From positions 72,260-136,259 of the forward strand of contig DXML01000012.1 of the NCBI GenBank assembly GCA_019414205.1: a DNA stretch of 64,000 nucleotides, read 5' to 3'. The stretch's first letter is position 1, and each line of letters starts with the position of its first letter. Source of the DNA: Collinsella sp. GTDB lineage: Bacteria; Actinomycetota; Coriobacteriia; Coriobacteriales; Coriobacteriaceae. The notes under the pieces were generated by a model. That model was given only the letters and a program-made list of their open reading frames with translations. It was not told the DNA's origin and did no database searches. Shown here in pieces: positions 26,784 to 36,160 of this stretch. A program made the translations under genes and the position numbers.

Positions 26784-29126
26784 CTATTTTGCCACTTTAG
26801 GCTTAAAGGTTCGCAGGCGCAGCGCATTGCTTACGACGCACACGCTCGACAGGCTCATGGCCGCGGCGCCAAACATCGGCGAGAGCTGCCATCCGGTGAG
26901 CGGGAAGAACACGCCCGCCGCCAGCGGAATGCCGATGCCGTTGTAGAACAGTGCCCAGAACAGGTCCTGCTTGATGTTGCGGATCGTGGCGCGTGAAAGC
27001 TCGATGGCTCGGGCGACGTCCATGAGGTCGCTGCGCATGAGTACCACGTCGGCGCCCTCCTTGGCGATGTCGGCGCCGGTGCCGATAGCAAGGCCCACGT
27101 CGGCGCGCGCCAGGGCGGGGGAGTCGTTGATGCCGTCGCCCACCATGGCGACCTTGCCGCCCGCATCCTGCAGTTCGCGCACGTGGCGTTCCTTGTCGGC
27201 GGGGAGGACGTCGGCGATGACCTGCTCGCTGCTCAGTCCCACGCGGCGGGCGATGGCCTCGGCCGTCACGCGGTTGTCGCCAGTGAGCATGCGCACATCG
27301 ACGCCGAGCTTGCGGAGCGCGGCGACGGCCTCGGCGCTCGTCTCCTTGACCTCATCAGCCACGGCGATGGTGCCGACAAGCTCGCCGTTCTTGGCAAAGA
27401 ACAGCGGCGTCTTGCCCTCGGCGGCAAATTGCTCGGCAAGGCCGGCGGGCACCTTCGCGCCCAGCTCGTCCATCAGGCGCACGTTGCCGGCAGCGATGAC
27501 GTTTTGTCCCTCGCGCGCCGTAACGCCTCGTCCAGGCACGGCGGCAAAGTCCTCGACCGTGCGCGCCACGATTCCGCGCGCCTCGCACTCGGCCATAATC
27601 GCCTCGGCCAGCGGGTGCTCGCTCGAGCGCTCCAGCGCGGCAGCGAGCTTCAGTAACGCCTTTTCACTCATGGCGGGCGAGCCGTCGGCGCGCGTGGCTA
27701 CCACGATATCGGTCACAGCCGGCTTGCCGCGGGTGACGGTGCCCGTCTTGTCGAGCACCACGGTGCCCACGCTGCGCAGGTTCTCCAGCGCCTCGGCGCT
27801 CTTGAACAGAATGCCCATTTCGGCGCCCTTGCCGGTGCCGACCATAATGGCGACGGGCGTGGCCAGGCCCAGCGCGCATGGGCAACTGATCACCAGCACG
27901 GCCACGGCGGAAGTGAGCGCTTCGTTGACGCTTCCGGTCAAAACCATCCATGCCGCAAAAGTTACGGCAGAGATTGCGAACACCACGGGCACGAACACGC
28001 CGGCGACCTTGTCGGCCATGCGGGCGATGGGCGCCTTGGTGGCGTTGGCGTCCTCGACGAGCTGGATAATCTTGGCGAGCGACGTGTCGGCTCCCACACG
28101 CGTGGCGCGGAAGGTAAACGAGCCCGTGCGGTTGACGGTGGCGGCGCTGACGGTGTCGCCGGCGGTCTTTTCCACGGGGATGGACTCGCCGGTGAGCGCA
28201 CTCTCGTCCACGGCCGAGCTGCCCTCGAGTACCACGCCATCGACGGGGATGGACCCGCCGGGGCGCACGCGCAGGACCTGGCCGGGAAGGATACTGTCGA
28301 CGTCGACGGTGGTTTCGGTACCGTCGTCGGCAACGACGGTCGCGGTCTTGGGTGCCAAGTCGATGAGCGCCTCGATAGCGCCGCCGGTTTTGGACTTGCT
28401 GCGCGTCTCGAGGTATTTGCCCACGGTGACCAGCGACAGGATCGTGCCGGCGCTCTCAAAATACAGATTGTCCATGCCCGTCATCATGGCCTCGTGGACC
28501 TGTCCCGCGGCTAGTTGGTCGGCCATGATGAACATGGCGTAGAGTGACCAGGCAATGGGCGCGGTGGCGCCGACGGCGATGAGGGCGTCCATGGTGGGCG
28601 CGCCGTGGACCAGCGACTTGAAGCCATTGATAAAGTAGGCGTCGTTGACATAGACGATGGGGATGAGCAGGACGAGCTCGGTGAGGGCGAGCGTCATGCT
28701 GTGGGTATGGTCAGTGAAGATGCCGGGCAGCGGCCAACCGAGCATGTGCCCCATGCCTATGTAGAACAGCGGGATGAGGAATACGATCGAGATGATGAGG
28801 CGGATGCGCATGGCGGAGGCGGCGGCCTCCAGCTTTTTGGTCGGCGACTCCATATGGGCGGCGCCGGACCTGACTTGCGTGCTGCCGTTTGAGCCGGCGG
28901 CACCGGTGCCCACATCGACGGGCGAGGCCGAGTAGCCCGCGCGGTCGACGGCGGTGCAGATATCGTCGGGGGAGACCTGCGCGGGGTCATAGTCCACCAG
29001 CATGGAGCCGGCGAGCAGGTTGACGGCGACGCTTTGGACGCCGTCGAGCTTGCTGACGGCGCGGTCCACGTGCGCCTGGCAAGCGGCGCACGTCATGCCG
29101 CCCACATCGAACTTATCTTGAGCCAT
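26784..29126 (-). CDS. copA: Copper-translocating P-type ATPase
   Basis: P1B-type ATPase exporting Cu(I) across the inner membrane, 780 aa. ATG 29126 (MAQDKFDVGGMTCAACQAHV) follows AAAGGAGAAGCC; an ATG 42 bases upstream is in frame but overlaps the operator. In order: N-terminal HMA domain with MTCAAC, a Gly/Ser linker, transmembrane helices with the ion-path motif CPC at residues 415-417 (VISCPCALGLATPVA), phosphorylation site DKTGTVT with Asp459, the copper-ATPase nucleotide motif SSEHPLAEA, then TGDNRVTAEAIA and VGDGINDSPALARAD, and final helices with the subgroup motif MSLSSVCVVSNALRLR. One HMA domain is typical of bacterial CopA. It heads the copA-copZ-csoR operon. Confidence 0.96.
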   Translation of the reverse strand: MAQDKFDVGGMTCAACQAHVDRAVSKLDGVQSVAVNLLAGSMLVDYDPAQVSPDDICTAVDRAGYSASPVDVGTGAAGSNGSTQVRSGAAHMESPTKKLEAAASAMRIRLIISIVFLIPLFYIGMGHMLGWPLPGIFTDHTHSMTLALTELVLLIPIVYVNDAYFINGFKSLVHGAPTMDALIAVGATAPIAWSLYAMFIMADQLAAGQVHEAMMTGMDNLYFESAGTILSLVTVGKYLETRSKSKTGGAIEALIDLAPKTATVVADDGTETTVDVDSILPGQVLRVRPGGSIPVDGVVLEGSSAVDESALTGESIPVEKTAGDTVSAATVNRTGSFTFRATRVGADTSLAKIIQLVEDANATKAPIARMADKVAGVFVPVVFAISAVTFAAWMVLTGSVNEALTSAVAVLVISCPCALGLATPVAIMVGTGKGAEMGILFKSAEALENLRSVGTVVLDKTGTVTRGKPAVTDIVVATRADGSPAMSEKALLKLAAALERSSEHPLAEAIMAECEARGIVARTVEDFAAVPGRGVTAREGQNVIAAGNVRLMDELGAKVPAGLAEQFAAEGKTPLFFAKNGELVGTIAVADEVKETSAEAVAALRKLGVDVRMLTGDNRVTAEAIARRVGLSSEQVIADVLPADKERHVRELQDAGGKVAMVGDGINDSPALARADVGLAIGTGADIAKEGADVVLMRSDLMDVARAIELSRATIRNIKQDLFWALFYNGIGIPLAAGVFFPLTGWQLSPMFGAAAMSLSSVCVVSNALRLRTFKPKVAK

Positions 29127-29170
29127 GGCTTCTCCTTTCTGTGACGTAGTGTCGGAAATGTTAACCAACC

Positions 29171-29205
29171 GATACTATACACCCATACCCCCTGGGGGTG
29201 TCTAA
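29171..29205 (-). promoter_or_regulatory. copA promoter with candidate CsoR operator
   Basis: ACCCCC-T-GGGGGT (29187-29199) is a perfect palindrome of the G/C-tract type bound by CsoR repressors. On the minus strand it precedes TATAGT (29174-29179), a good -10, so the operator occupies the -10/-35 spacer about 45-70 bp upstream of the copA start. Confidence 0.68.
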
Positions 29206-29277
29206 TGGAGATGAAAATGTATGACATTCTGTTATTGGTCGAGGCGACAGCCAGTTCGGCGGACCGTAGCCAGTCTA

Positions 29278-29420
29278 ATGTCTCGATCTGTAACATCTAG
29301 AGAGGTTTTTGACCCCTTACTGTTACTGATCGAGATGTTGTCTCGCGGGGCTGGGGTTTTGTCTCGTTCTGTAACATCTAGACCTGTATCTGCCGAGCTG
29401 GTGTTACAGATCGAGACAAT
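29278..29420. repeat. Palindromic repeat array E (two units)
   Basis: Units at 29278-29338 and 29359-29420; both have 27 nt between GTAAC and GTTAC. The second arm of the first unit has TGTTACTGATCGAGATG, two changes from consensus. A faint further half (TGTTATTGGTCGAGGCGACA, 29230-29249) may be the remains of a third unit. The array lies between the copA promoter and the 3' end of the kinase gene. Confidence 0.9.
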
Positions 29421-29459
29421 TGCCGGGGAGGGGTCCCGTCACGGCAAGACGCCCGCTCC

Positions 29460-31544
29460 CTAGATGCAGAACCCGGGGATCACGCAGGTTCGCTTGCTTG
29501 GCTTTTCCGCAGGTGTGGCATACATAAAGACGTCGCCGTCGTAGCCCACACGGTTCATATAGAGCGTGCCTTCGCTCTCCGATGTGTCGGGACTCGCCGT
29601 TCGTTCCCACCAACAGGTGTCCTTGCCCTTCCACTGGCGAACCAACGTCTCGTTCGTGGAATACGGGCTCACCTTGAGCTCGCGGAAGAGTTGGTACTCC
29701 TTGCCCTCGCCGTTGTAGATGTCGGCCAGGTAGTGAAAGCCCTCGGCAAATGACTCGGGCGGTTGCGTACCGCACAGCTCGACCATGGCGGGCAGCCAAA
29801 GGGTTGCGGGCAACTTGCTCAGACACGATGCGCTTCTGGCGGCGCCAACGTTATTCGAGATCTTTTTGACAGACTTGATGAGCGCGCGCAACTCGTTGGG
29901 CAGCAGCTTAAGGCCGTCGCCGTCGAGCCATTCCCGCAGCTCGCAATCTGCCCAGCCGGCGCTCGGCGGTTCAGTCGCAGCATCGCGCTCGGCAATACCC
30001 GCGTCGAACATAAACGTCAGCCCGGCCTTGCCCGTCCCGTCCAGAAGCTCATCGTGGCGGATGCCCACAAGCTGCGCGCCAACCTGCAGCCCGTTGGTGA
30101 GCGTGACGCGCTTGGTGCACGGATAGGGGATGTGCCCATCGGCATCGAGCAGGTGGTAGCGCTTGGCAATCTCGCGTGCCTCGCTACGGGTCTCGGCGGC
30201 CTTAATCTTGAGCGAAATCTCCTGCAGCTGATCCCAGGTGTAGTCGTCGAGTGAACCGCGGATGCCGTCCAGGTAGTCGGGGATGCCAAAGCCATGGGTT
30301 GCCGCCCCGATAACGCTGAGCCCCGCAACGGCCGCGACAACGCCACCGATAATAAAGCGGCGGCGGGTCATGGCATCGTGCCGGGCCTGCTCTAGGATCT
30401 CTCGCGCGCGCTCGCCGGCGACGTCGACCTTAAGGTGCGTGCCAGAATCGATATCAATTGCGGCCTCGTCTCCTGCACCTTCGCGGCCCTCGGATTCTGC
30501 AGCGGGGAGGTATGTCGAGAGCACCTCGAACATCTGCTGCTCGGTGGGACGATCGCGCTGCTCGACTGAGATGCCTTTCATGATGATCTGGACGAGTGCC
30601 TCGTCGCCCTCGCAGCGCGGCTCGAGCGGCGCCGGTTTGGTCTTGGTCTTTATGAGGTAGAACGAGCCGGTCGCCGCGGCACCCGTCGACTCGACATCGA
30701 ACGGTTTGCGACCGCTGTAGAGCTGGTACAGAATGCTCGAAAGCGCATAGACGTCGATCGCGGGCGAGCGGCGAAGGGCCGCGATGCCTTCGATATCCTG
30801 CGTGAGCATTTCGGGCGCGGCGTATGCGGGCGTGGCAAAGCGCCAGATGTCGGCGCGCCGGGTGATCGTGTCGTCGCCGAGGGCCATAGTCGCGGAGCCC
30901 ATGTCGATGAGGCAGGGGTCAAAGGAGCAATCGGCAATCTGCTGCTCGAGCGTTCGGCTGGTGGTGCGGAACATGATATTGGCAGGCGACAGGTCGCGAT
31001 GGACGACCGGATTCACAAGGCCTTGGGTCATCAAGAGCGCGCGAAGCACGGCGTTTCCGACGGCGGCGACCATCTGGGTGGTCAGCCCGCCCGAGGCGTC
31101 GTGCGGAAGCAAGGGCAGCGCCTGTTTGAGCGAGGTGCCCTCGACCCACTCCATGAGGATGAGCGGGTCGTTCTCGCACGATCCGTAGCCATAGACGCGC
31201 GGAAATCAGCGCAGGTGCGAGACGGTACACAGATGACGGTACTCCTCGAACAGTGCGGCGGTGTTGGCCAGGTGCGCGGCCGATTGCTCGGCGGAGCGAT
31301 CGGGGACTTGGCCGGAAAGGATGGCGTTGTCCTTGAGCAGCTTGACGGCAAAGACCTCGCCGTTTGTGTTGGTCGCGCGAAGCACATGTCCGATATTGCC
31401 GCCGTCGCGGTATGCCGTCTGAAGAATAAGCGTCATAAATCGGCGCTTGGCATCATCCTCGGCGCTGGGGTCGACCGCCACGGCGGTATCGAACGTGTCG
31501 AGACGGATGAGTTTGTCGCCAGGGGCGGTGTTGGTGGTATCCAA
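29460..31544 (-). pseudogene. Ser/Thr protein kinase with DUF6273-like sensor domain, interrupted by an in-frame TGA
   Basis: One reading frame of 694 codons from TTG 31544 (after GAAGGAACGCC) to the stop at 29460, broken only by TGA at 31206-31208 (codon 113). Both halves are in the same frame. The N-terminal part has the glycine-loop region and VAIK-type lysine (GGNIGHVLRATN, VFAVKLLKD). After the TGA come FPRVYGYGS and ILMEWVEGTSL, catalytic HRDLSPANIMF (Asp184), LIDMGSA in the DFG position, and YAAPEM. A transmembrane helix (RRRFIIGGVVAAVAGLSVIG) near codon 395 leads to an extracytoplasmic DUF6273-like domain ending CVIPGFCI. The residue before FPRVYG is often Gly in such kinases, so GGA to TGA is a likely single-base cause. 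A sequencing error or readthrough could restore a 694-aa kinase. An FHA gene lies upstream on the same strand. Confidence 0.85.
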
Positions 31545-31714
31545 GGCGTTCCTTCGTCTGGTGGGGCCGCGTGCTCACACCGAGAACGCGATTATCGATT
31601 AAAGCCCATGATAGACGTGTTTGCCGACAAGCTGACTCGTATTGCTATTTATAGTGCAGCGTGCAACGTAAATGATATAAGACGAGTGGCACCTGTTTCC
31701 CACGTCTCTACGCG

Positions 31715-32677
31715 CTAGTCCACAATAACGAGAAACGTTGTATAGAGACCCAAATGAAGTCTGTCGCTGTTTTCGATTTCCACCGGGGGATAGACTTTGC
31801 CGGGCTCGCGTTGGTCGCGCGGCGGCTCGATTACGATATCGCCGTCGCCCGCGCCCGATTCGAGCACTGTGCCGTTGGTCGACCCAAGGCCCTGGGCGTA
31901 CCAGTGTCCGCCTTCGAGCCAAATGCGGAGATGCTCGCGCGATGCGTCGGCGCCCACATCGGTGATGCTGGGCGAGGTTTTGGGCAAGGACCCAATTACC
32001 GTGCCGCGCGGATCGCGTGTGAGGGGATGGATTTGCATGTCGGCGCAGTTGTCGGCATGGGTTCTGAGCAGACCGAGGTTGGGGGCGACAGTGCGCGGCT
32101 GCTCCAGGCTGCTCATAAAGCCACGTCCGACGGTAGTTTCGGTGGTGCCAAAGTGCCCGCCTGTCTTGCTGTCGCAAAAGCGCTCGACGGTGGCCACGCC
32201 TTGGATGGGGTCAGCGAGCGCCCCCGTTGCCACAAAGAGCATAAGGTAAAGCGTACTCTTCTCGCGCACGGCATTGCCGTCAAAGTTGTCGATGCGATTG
32301 AGGGCATTTGCATATAGGCGGCTGTCCAACTTGTAGCTGGCGAGAGCCGACATCATTTCGTTGGCGGCCGGGCCGCGATAGTGCTCGGCGATTGCCTGAT
32401 AGGCGGACTCGCCACTGCCGAGCTTGCTGCAGATTGCCGCGGAAAGATTGAGCGTGGTGATGGCAAAGTCGCTGTAGATGGCGGGCGCGCACTGGTCAGG
32501 CTCGCGATGGACGATGTAACGGGTGAGATACGAGCGGTTGGAAGAGCATTTCTCGAGCAGGGTACTGCCGAGATAAGAGTTTCCATTGATGAGCATTCGG
32601 GCGATCTCGAGATGTTTAAGACCGCCGAACGAGCGAATATCGTTATAGAGGACCGAGCAAGGCGTCTTTGCTGCCAC
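31715..32677 (-). CDS. FHA-domain protein
   Basis: Protein of 320 aa with a C-terminal forkhead-associated domain, a phosphothreonine-binding module. The start is GTG 32677, five bases after AAAGGAGG; an in-frame TTG at 32707 lies before that site. The first two thirds are helical with no recognised motif (LKHLEIARMLINGNSYLGST, SAYQAIAEHYRGPAANEMMS). The FHA part, roughly residues 225-320, shows the expected set GTVIGSLPKTSPSITDV, SREHLRIWLEGGHWYAQGLG and STNGTVLESG. The neighbouring kinase gene, on the same strand 170 bp downstream, suggests the FHA domain reads that kinase's phosphorylation; this is inference from context. If the kinase is inactive, the FHA protein may have another partner. 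Confidence 0.85.
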   Translation of the reverse strand: MAAKTPCSVLYNDIRSFGGLKHLEIARMLINGNSYLGSTLLEKCSSNRSYLTRYIVHREPDQCAPAIYSDFAITTLNLSAAICSKLGSGESAYQAIAEHYRGPAANEMMSALASYKLDSRLYANALNRIDNFDGNAVREKSTLYLMLFVATGALADPIQGVATVERFCDSKTGGHFGTTETTVGRGFMSSLEQPRTVAPNLGLLRTHADNCADMQIHPLTRDPRGTVIGSLPKTSPSITDVGADASREHLRIWLEGGHWYAQGLGSTNGTVLESGAGDGDIVIEPPRDQREPGKVYPPVEIENSDRLHLGLYTTFLVIVD

Positions 32678-32855
32678 GGATACCTCCTTTGATTGCTTCC
32701 TAGCCAATAAGGCGATAGGAATTAATGGCCCTCGGTGGGCGACGTATTAAATGGCTGCGCAATATGTAGCGTAACCAAAGCAACATTATAGGCCACATGT
32801 TCGAAATTGCAGGAAGACTGAGAGATTTGGTTTGGACTGGACGGTAATCTCTCTC

Positions 32856-32996
32856 TGTCTTGTTCTGTAACATTTGGGGCCGGTTTTGCTCCGTAACTGT
32901 TACAGATCGAGATGCTTGCGAACCGTGCCGACCGCTTGTCTCGATCTGTAACATGTAGACCCGGTTTTACCCCATAGTTGTTACAGATTGAGACAA
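32856..32996. repeat. Palindromic repeat array F (two units)
   Basis: Units at 32856-32914 and 32936-32996, both with 27 nt between GTAAC and GTTAC and a 22-nt linker. The central loops of both contain CCGGTTTT. The array is in the divergent gap between the FHA gene and the DEAD-box helicase gene. The rest of that 600-bp gap shows a TATACT hexamer at 33072-33077 that may be the -10 of a helicase promoter with a leader of about 200 nt. Confidence 0.92.
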
Positions 32997-33277
32997 TCAG
33001 CCGGGCCCACCTCGGGCCCACTCCGTCCGCCTCGTCATCTGTGGTTTACGTGGGGGCATGCGAAGCACAGGTATACTAACCGGCGGCGAATCTGCTCCAT
33101 CGCTTAGAGCTGCTGCGTCTGGACGGCGCGTGATAGGGCTGCCAAAGCGATCGCCAGCGTGCTGAGCAACGTCCTCTCTGTGCGCACCTGTTTTTGTATG
33201 TATTAGCGCACTACCAAGCACGCCCCGCGCGGCCGCATGCCGTGCCCCTTGCGCGTGCAGATAAGGAACAACAACAT

Positions 33278-35539
33278 ATGCGTAATTCTGTATCCGACGT
33301 CACGGACGCCGAGATTCTGGACGAGACCCGCGAGGCCATGATCCAGGCTGCCTTCGATGCCGCCGATGAGGCCAATGCTGCCCATGCCGTCGAGTCCGCT
33401 ACCGAGAGTCTGCCCGCCTTTGACGAGCTGGGCCTTTCCGACGAGATGCTTCGTGCCATCGAGAACCTGGGCTACACGGCGCCGACGCCCGTTCAGGCTG
33501 GCTCGATCCCTGTGGTGCTCGAAGGCCGCGACCTGCTTGCCGCCGCTCAGACCGGCACCGGCAAGACGGCAGCCTTCTTGCTGCCGACCATGAACAATCT
33601 GGAGCACATTGCTCCGCCCAAACCCGTGCGCGAGCGCGGCGGCCGCAACCGCCGTCGCGGTGCTAAAAAGCCCGAGGGCAACGGCCGCGGCCCCGTGATG
33701 CTCGTCATCACCCCCACGCGCGAGCTCGCACAGCAGATTGACGAGGTCGCGAGCAAGATTGCCGACGTCACCGGCCACGTTGCCGTGACCGTCGTGGGCG
33801 GCGTGAGCTACAAGCCGCAGACCGCGGCGCTCAAGTATGGCTGCGACATCCTGGTCGCCACGCCGGGCCGTCTGGTCGACCTGATCGAGCAGGGCGCCTG
33901 CCACCTGAACGAGGTCAAGGTGCTGGTGCTCGACGAGGCCGATCGCATGCTCGACATGGGCTTTTTGCCCGCCGTCCGCCGCATTGTGCGCGAGACGCCG
34001 GCCGAGCGCCAGACGCTGCTGTTCTCGGCGACCCTCGACGAGGAGGCCGTGGGCGAGATCACCGACCTGGTGAGCGACCCGGCACGCGTGGAGATCGCGC
34101 CGGCCACGTCGACCGCCGACACCGTCGACCAGTTTGTGTTCCCGGTGTCCATCGAGGCAAAGAACAACCTGCTGCCCGAGTTCCTCAAAAAGGAAGGCCC
34201 GGAGCGCACTATCGTCTTTATGCGCACCAAGCACCGCGCCGACAGCTGCTGCCGTCGTCTGGAGCGTAAGGGCATCAAGGCCGCCGCGATTCACGGCAAC
34301 CGCAGCCAGGCCCAGCGCGAGCGCGCGCTTTCGGCCTTCCGCGACGGTACCGTCGACGTGTTGGTGGCAACCGACGTGCTTGCCCGCGGCATCGACATTA
34401 GCGACGTGCGCTACGTCGTGAACTTTGACGTACCGGCCGAGCCGACCGACTATATCCACCGCATTGGCCGTACGGGCCGCGCCGGCGAGCTGGGCTGGGC
34501 CATTACGTTTGTGACCGAGCAGGACGTGGACGAGTTCTACGAGATCGAGAAGCTCATGGACAAGACGGCCGACATCTACGAGGCCGGCGACCTGCATGTG
34601 GGTCCCAACCCGCCCGCGGTTGATCCCGATCGCGACCCTGCGGCCTTTAAGGTGAAGAAGAAGACCAAGCGCGGCAAGTCCAAGAGCAAGAAGAAGCTTG
34701 AGCAGGCGCGTCGCGACGGCAAGCGCAACGGCGATGGCTACGGCGATGTGGCCGGTCGTTCCAACCGCGGTCGCGACGAGCGCCGCGGCGACGGCGAGCG
34801 TCCGAGCCGTCTCAAGCGCGGCGGCAAGACCCGTGTGCGCGAGGGCGTTCAGGCTCGCGTGGACGAGGCCGTGGAGAGCGTGGCTCGCGAGGTAGCTGCC
34901 GAGGAGCGCGGCGGTGCTGGTGCCGCTGAGCAGCCTGCGCGCGGTAACCGTGCCGAGCGTCGTGCCAAGCAGTTCCAGGGCGAGGCACATCGCCGCCGCC
35001 GCGAGGATGAGGATCGCGGTGGCCGTCGTCGTGTCGAGCGCGAGGACGAGGGCCGCGGTTCGCGCGGTGGCAAGCGCGGTGCGGGCGACCGCCGTCGTTC
35101 CGGTCGTGATGACGAGCGCGGTGGCCGTGACGAGCGTCGCGGCGGCGAGGGCCGTGGTGAGCGTAGCACCCGCGGCGGCGAGTCCCGTGGCGGCAAGCGC
35201 TTTGACGAGCGCGGGGGTCGCGAGGGTGGCCGTGGCGGTGAGCGTCGCGAGGGCGCTCGCGGCAATGGCGGCCGCAGCGGCACCAGCCGTTCTGGTGAGT
35301 CGCGCGATCGTCGTGATCCGCGTGCCAGCCGCGATCGTCGCGATGACTGGCGCAACTACGACGATACCCGCGAAGAGCGTCGCGGCGGCTATCGTGGCGG
35401 GCGTGGCGGCAACCAGGCCGGCTCCCGCGGCGGCCGCGCCGGCGGTCGCGATAACCGTGGCAGCTATGGCAACAGCCGTGGCGGCAAGCGCGGCGGCAGC
35501 TCCCGTCGTCCCGGTGACGGCGGCGGCAAGCGCAAATAG
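33278..35539 (+). CDS. DEAD-box RNA helicase with long RG-rich tail
   Basis: ATP-dependent RNA helicase of 753 aa. ATG 33278 (MRNSVSDVTDAEILDETREA) follows AAGGAACAACA; an upstream in-frame start at 33194 lacks a ribosome-binding site. Motifs in order: Q motif (FDELGLSDEML, TPVQAGSIP), AAQTGTGKTAA at about 88-98, PTRELAQQ, LDEADRMLDMGF with DEAD at about 219, SAT at about 250, ARGIDISDVRYVVNFDVP and HRIGRTGRAG at about 394. There is a basic insert (RERGGRNRRRGAKK) between motifs I and Ia. From about residue 455 the tail is Lys-rich, then nearly 230 residues of RGG, DRR and GGR repeats with no fold, suited to binding RNA or ribonucleoprotein condensates. A long leader suggests cold or autogenous regulation, as in csdA/deaD genes (inference). 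Confidence 0.93.
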   Translation: MRNSVSDVTDAEILDETREAMIQAAFDAADEANAAHAVESATESLPAFDELGLSDEMLRAIENLGYTAPTPVQAGSIPVVLEGRDLLAAAQTGTGKTAAFLLPTMNNLEHIAPPKPVRERGGRNRRRGAKKPEGNGRGPVMLVITPTRELAQQIDEVASKIADVTGHVAVTVVGGVSYKPQTAALKYGCDILVATPGRLVDLIEQGACHLNEVKVLVLDEADRMLDMGFLPAVRRIVRETPAERQTLLFSATLDEEAVGEITDLVSDPARVEIAPATSTADTVDQFVFPVSIEAKNNLLPEFLKKEGPERTIVFMRTKHRADSCCRRLERKGIKAAAIHGNRSQAQRERALSAFRDGTVDVLVATDVLARGIDISDVRYVVNFDVPAEPTDYIHRIGRTGRAGELGWAITFVTEQDVDEFYEIEKLMDKTADIYEAGDLHVGPNPPAVDPDRDPAAFKVKKKTKRGKSKSKKKLEQARRDGKRNGDGYGDVAGRSNRGRDERRGDGERPSRLKRGGKTRVREGVQARVDEAVESVAREVAAEERGGAGAAEQPARGNRAERRAKQFQGEAHRRRREDEDRGGRRRVEREDEGRGSRGGKRGAGDRRRSGRDDERGGRDERRGGEGRGERSTRGGESRGGKRFDERGGREGGRGGERREGARGNGGRSGTSRSGESRDRRDPRASRDRRDDWRNYDDTREERRGGYRGGRGGNQAGSRGGRAGGRDNRGSYGNSRGGKRGGSSRRPGDGGGKRK

Positions 35540-35571
35540 CATACGCATCGCCCACTAGAGCGAGGTGAACC

Positions 35572-35606
35572 AAGGGCCCTGAGCAACTACGCTCGGGGCC
35601 CTTTTT
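35572..35606 (+). terminator. Intrinsic terminator after the helicase gene
   Basis: AGGGCCCTGAGC (35573-35584) pairs with GCTCGGGGCCCT (35591-35602) and runs into TTTTTG. Confidence 0.88.
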
Positions 35607-36160
35607 GTTTGCCGTATCCGATCGCTAATTCAAATGTGATTTCCTCGGGAATGCATCTAGAAGATGCCGTGGGCCTGTTTCCTGCCATGCGGCAATGGGT
35701 CCCATGGGGTGTGCCGTGCATTTTTTGGAGTATTCAGCAGCTCTAGCTGGCTGCATACGATTCGGTATTGCCAACGGTGGCCTTCAGATACCCCCTATGA
35801 GCGTTTTGAGTTAGATTTCGCCGTTTTTCGAAGCAAAGGTACGTCATTCTCGCTATGTCGGAACCCTAAATGACGCAGCGCCCTACAGTTTTGCCCGCCC
35901 GCGGCGGTGCTGGCGCGGTCACGTTGCAGAATACTCCGTTATTTTGCACGGGCCAGGATGGGGTACCTCAGGAGAACACGGCGGTATCCCGTAAATATAT
36001 ACAATCTGTACCGTAATTTATACAAAACGAAGAGGCAGACAGCGTAGGGTGGGTGCATTGGGGTGCTTGGTGCACCAAAACGGGGATCCCATGCGCCGTA
36101 TACTCTGTCTGAATGTGAAAAGGCTTGACGCGTTGCCTGGCGTAGGGGGAGGGTGCCTCG
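35607..36160. other. Non-coding gap of about 550 bp
   Basis: No supported gene. A 69-codon frame at 35664-35873 has no ribosome-binding site and a Cys/Trp/Phe-rich product unlike a real protein. No tRNA, palindrome family member or terminator was recognised. The end carries GGGGGAGGGTGCCTCG, the ribosome-binding site of the next gene. Confidence 0.5.

Noticed and set aside
26971..28542. 523-codon plus-strand frame opposite copA
   Set aside because: Ser/Ala/Thr-rich shadow; copA on the other strand has every P-type ATPase motif.
31206..31208. Selenocysteine codon in the kinase gene
   Set aside because: The position corresponds to a structural, often Gly, residue between kinase strands rather than a redox site, and no SECIS-like hairpin directly follows the TGA.
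33203..35548. 781-codon minus-strand frame opposite the DEAD-box helicase
   Set aside because: Ala/Thr/Leu-rich shadow produced by the repetitive RG-rich coding sequence.
35664..35873. 69-codon frame in the 35.6-36.2 kb gap
   Set aside because: No ribosome-binding site; composition unlike a real protein; no neighbour context.
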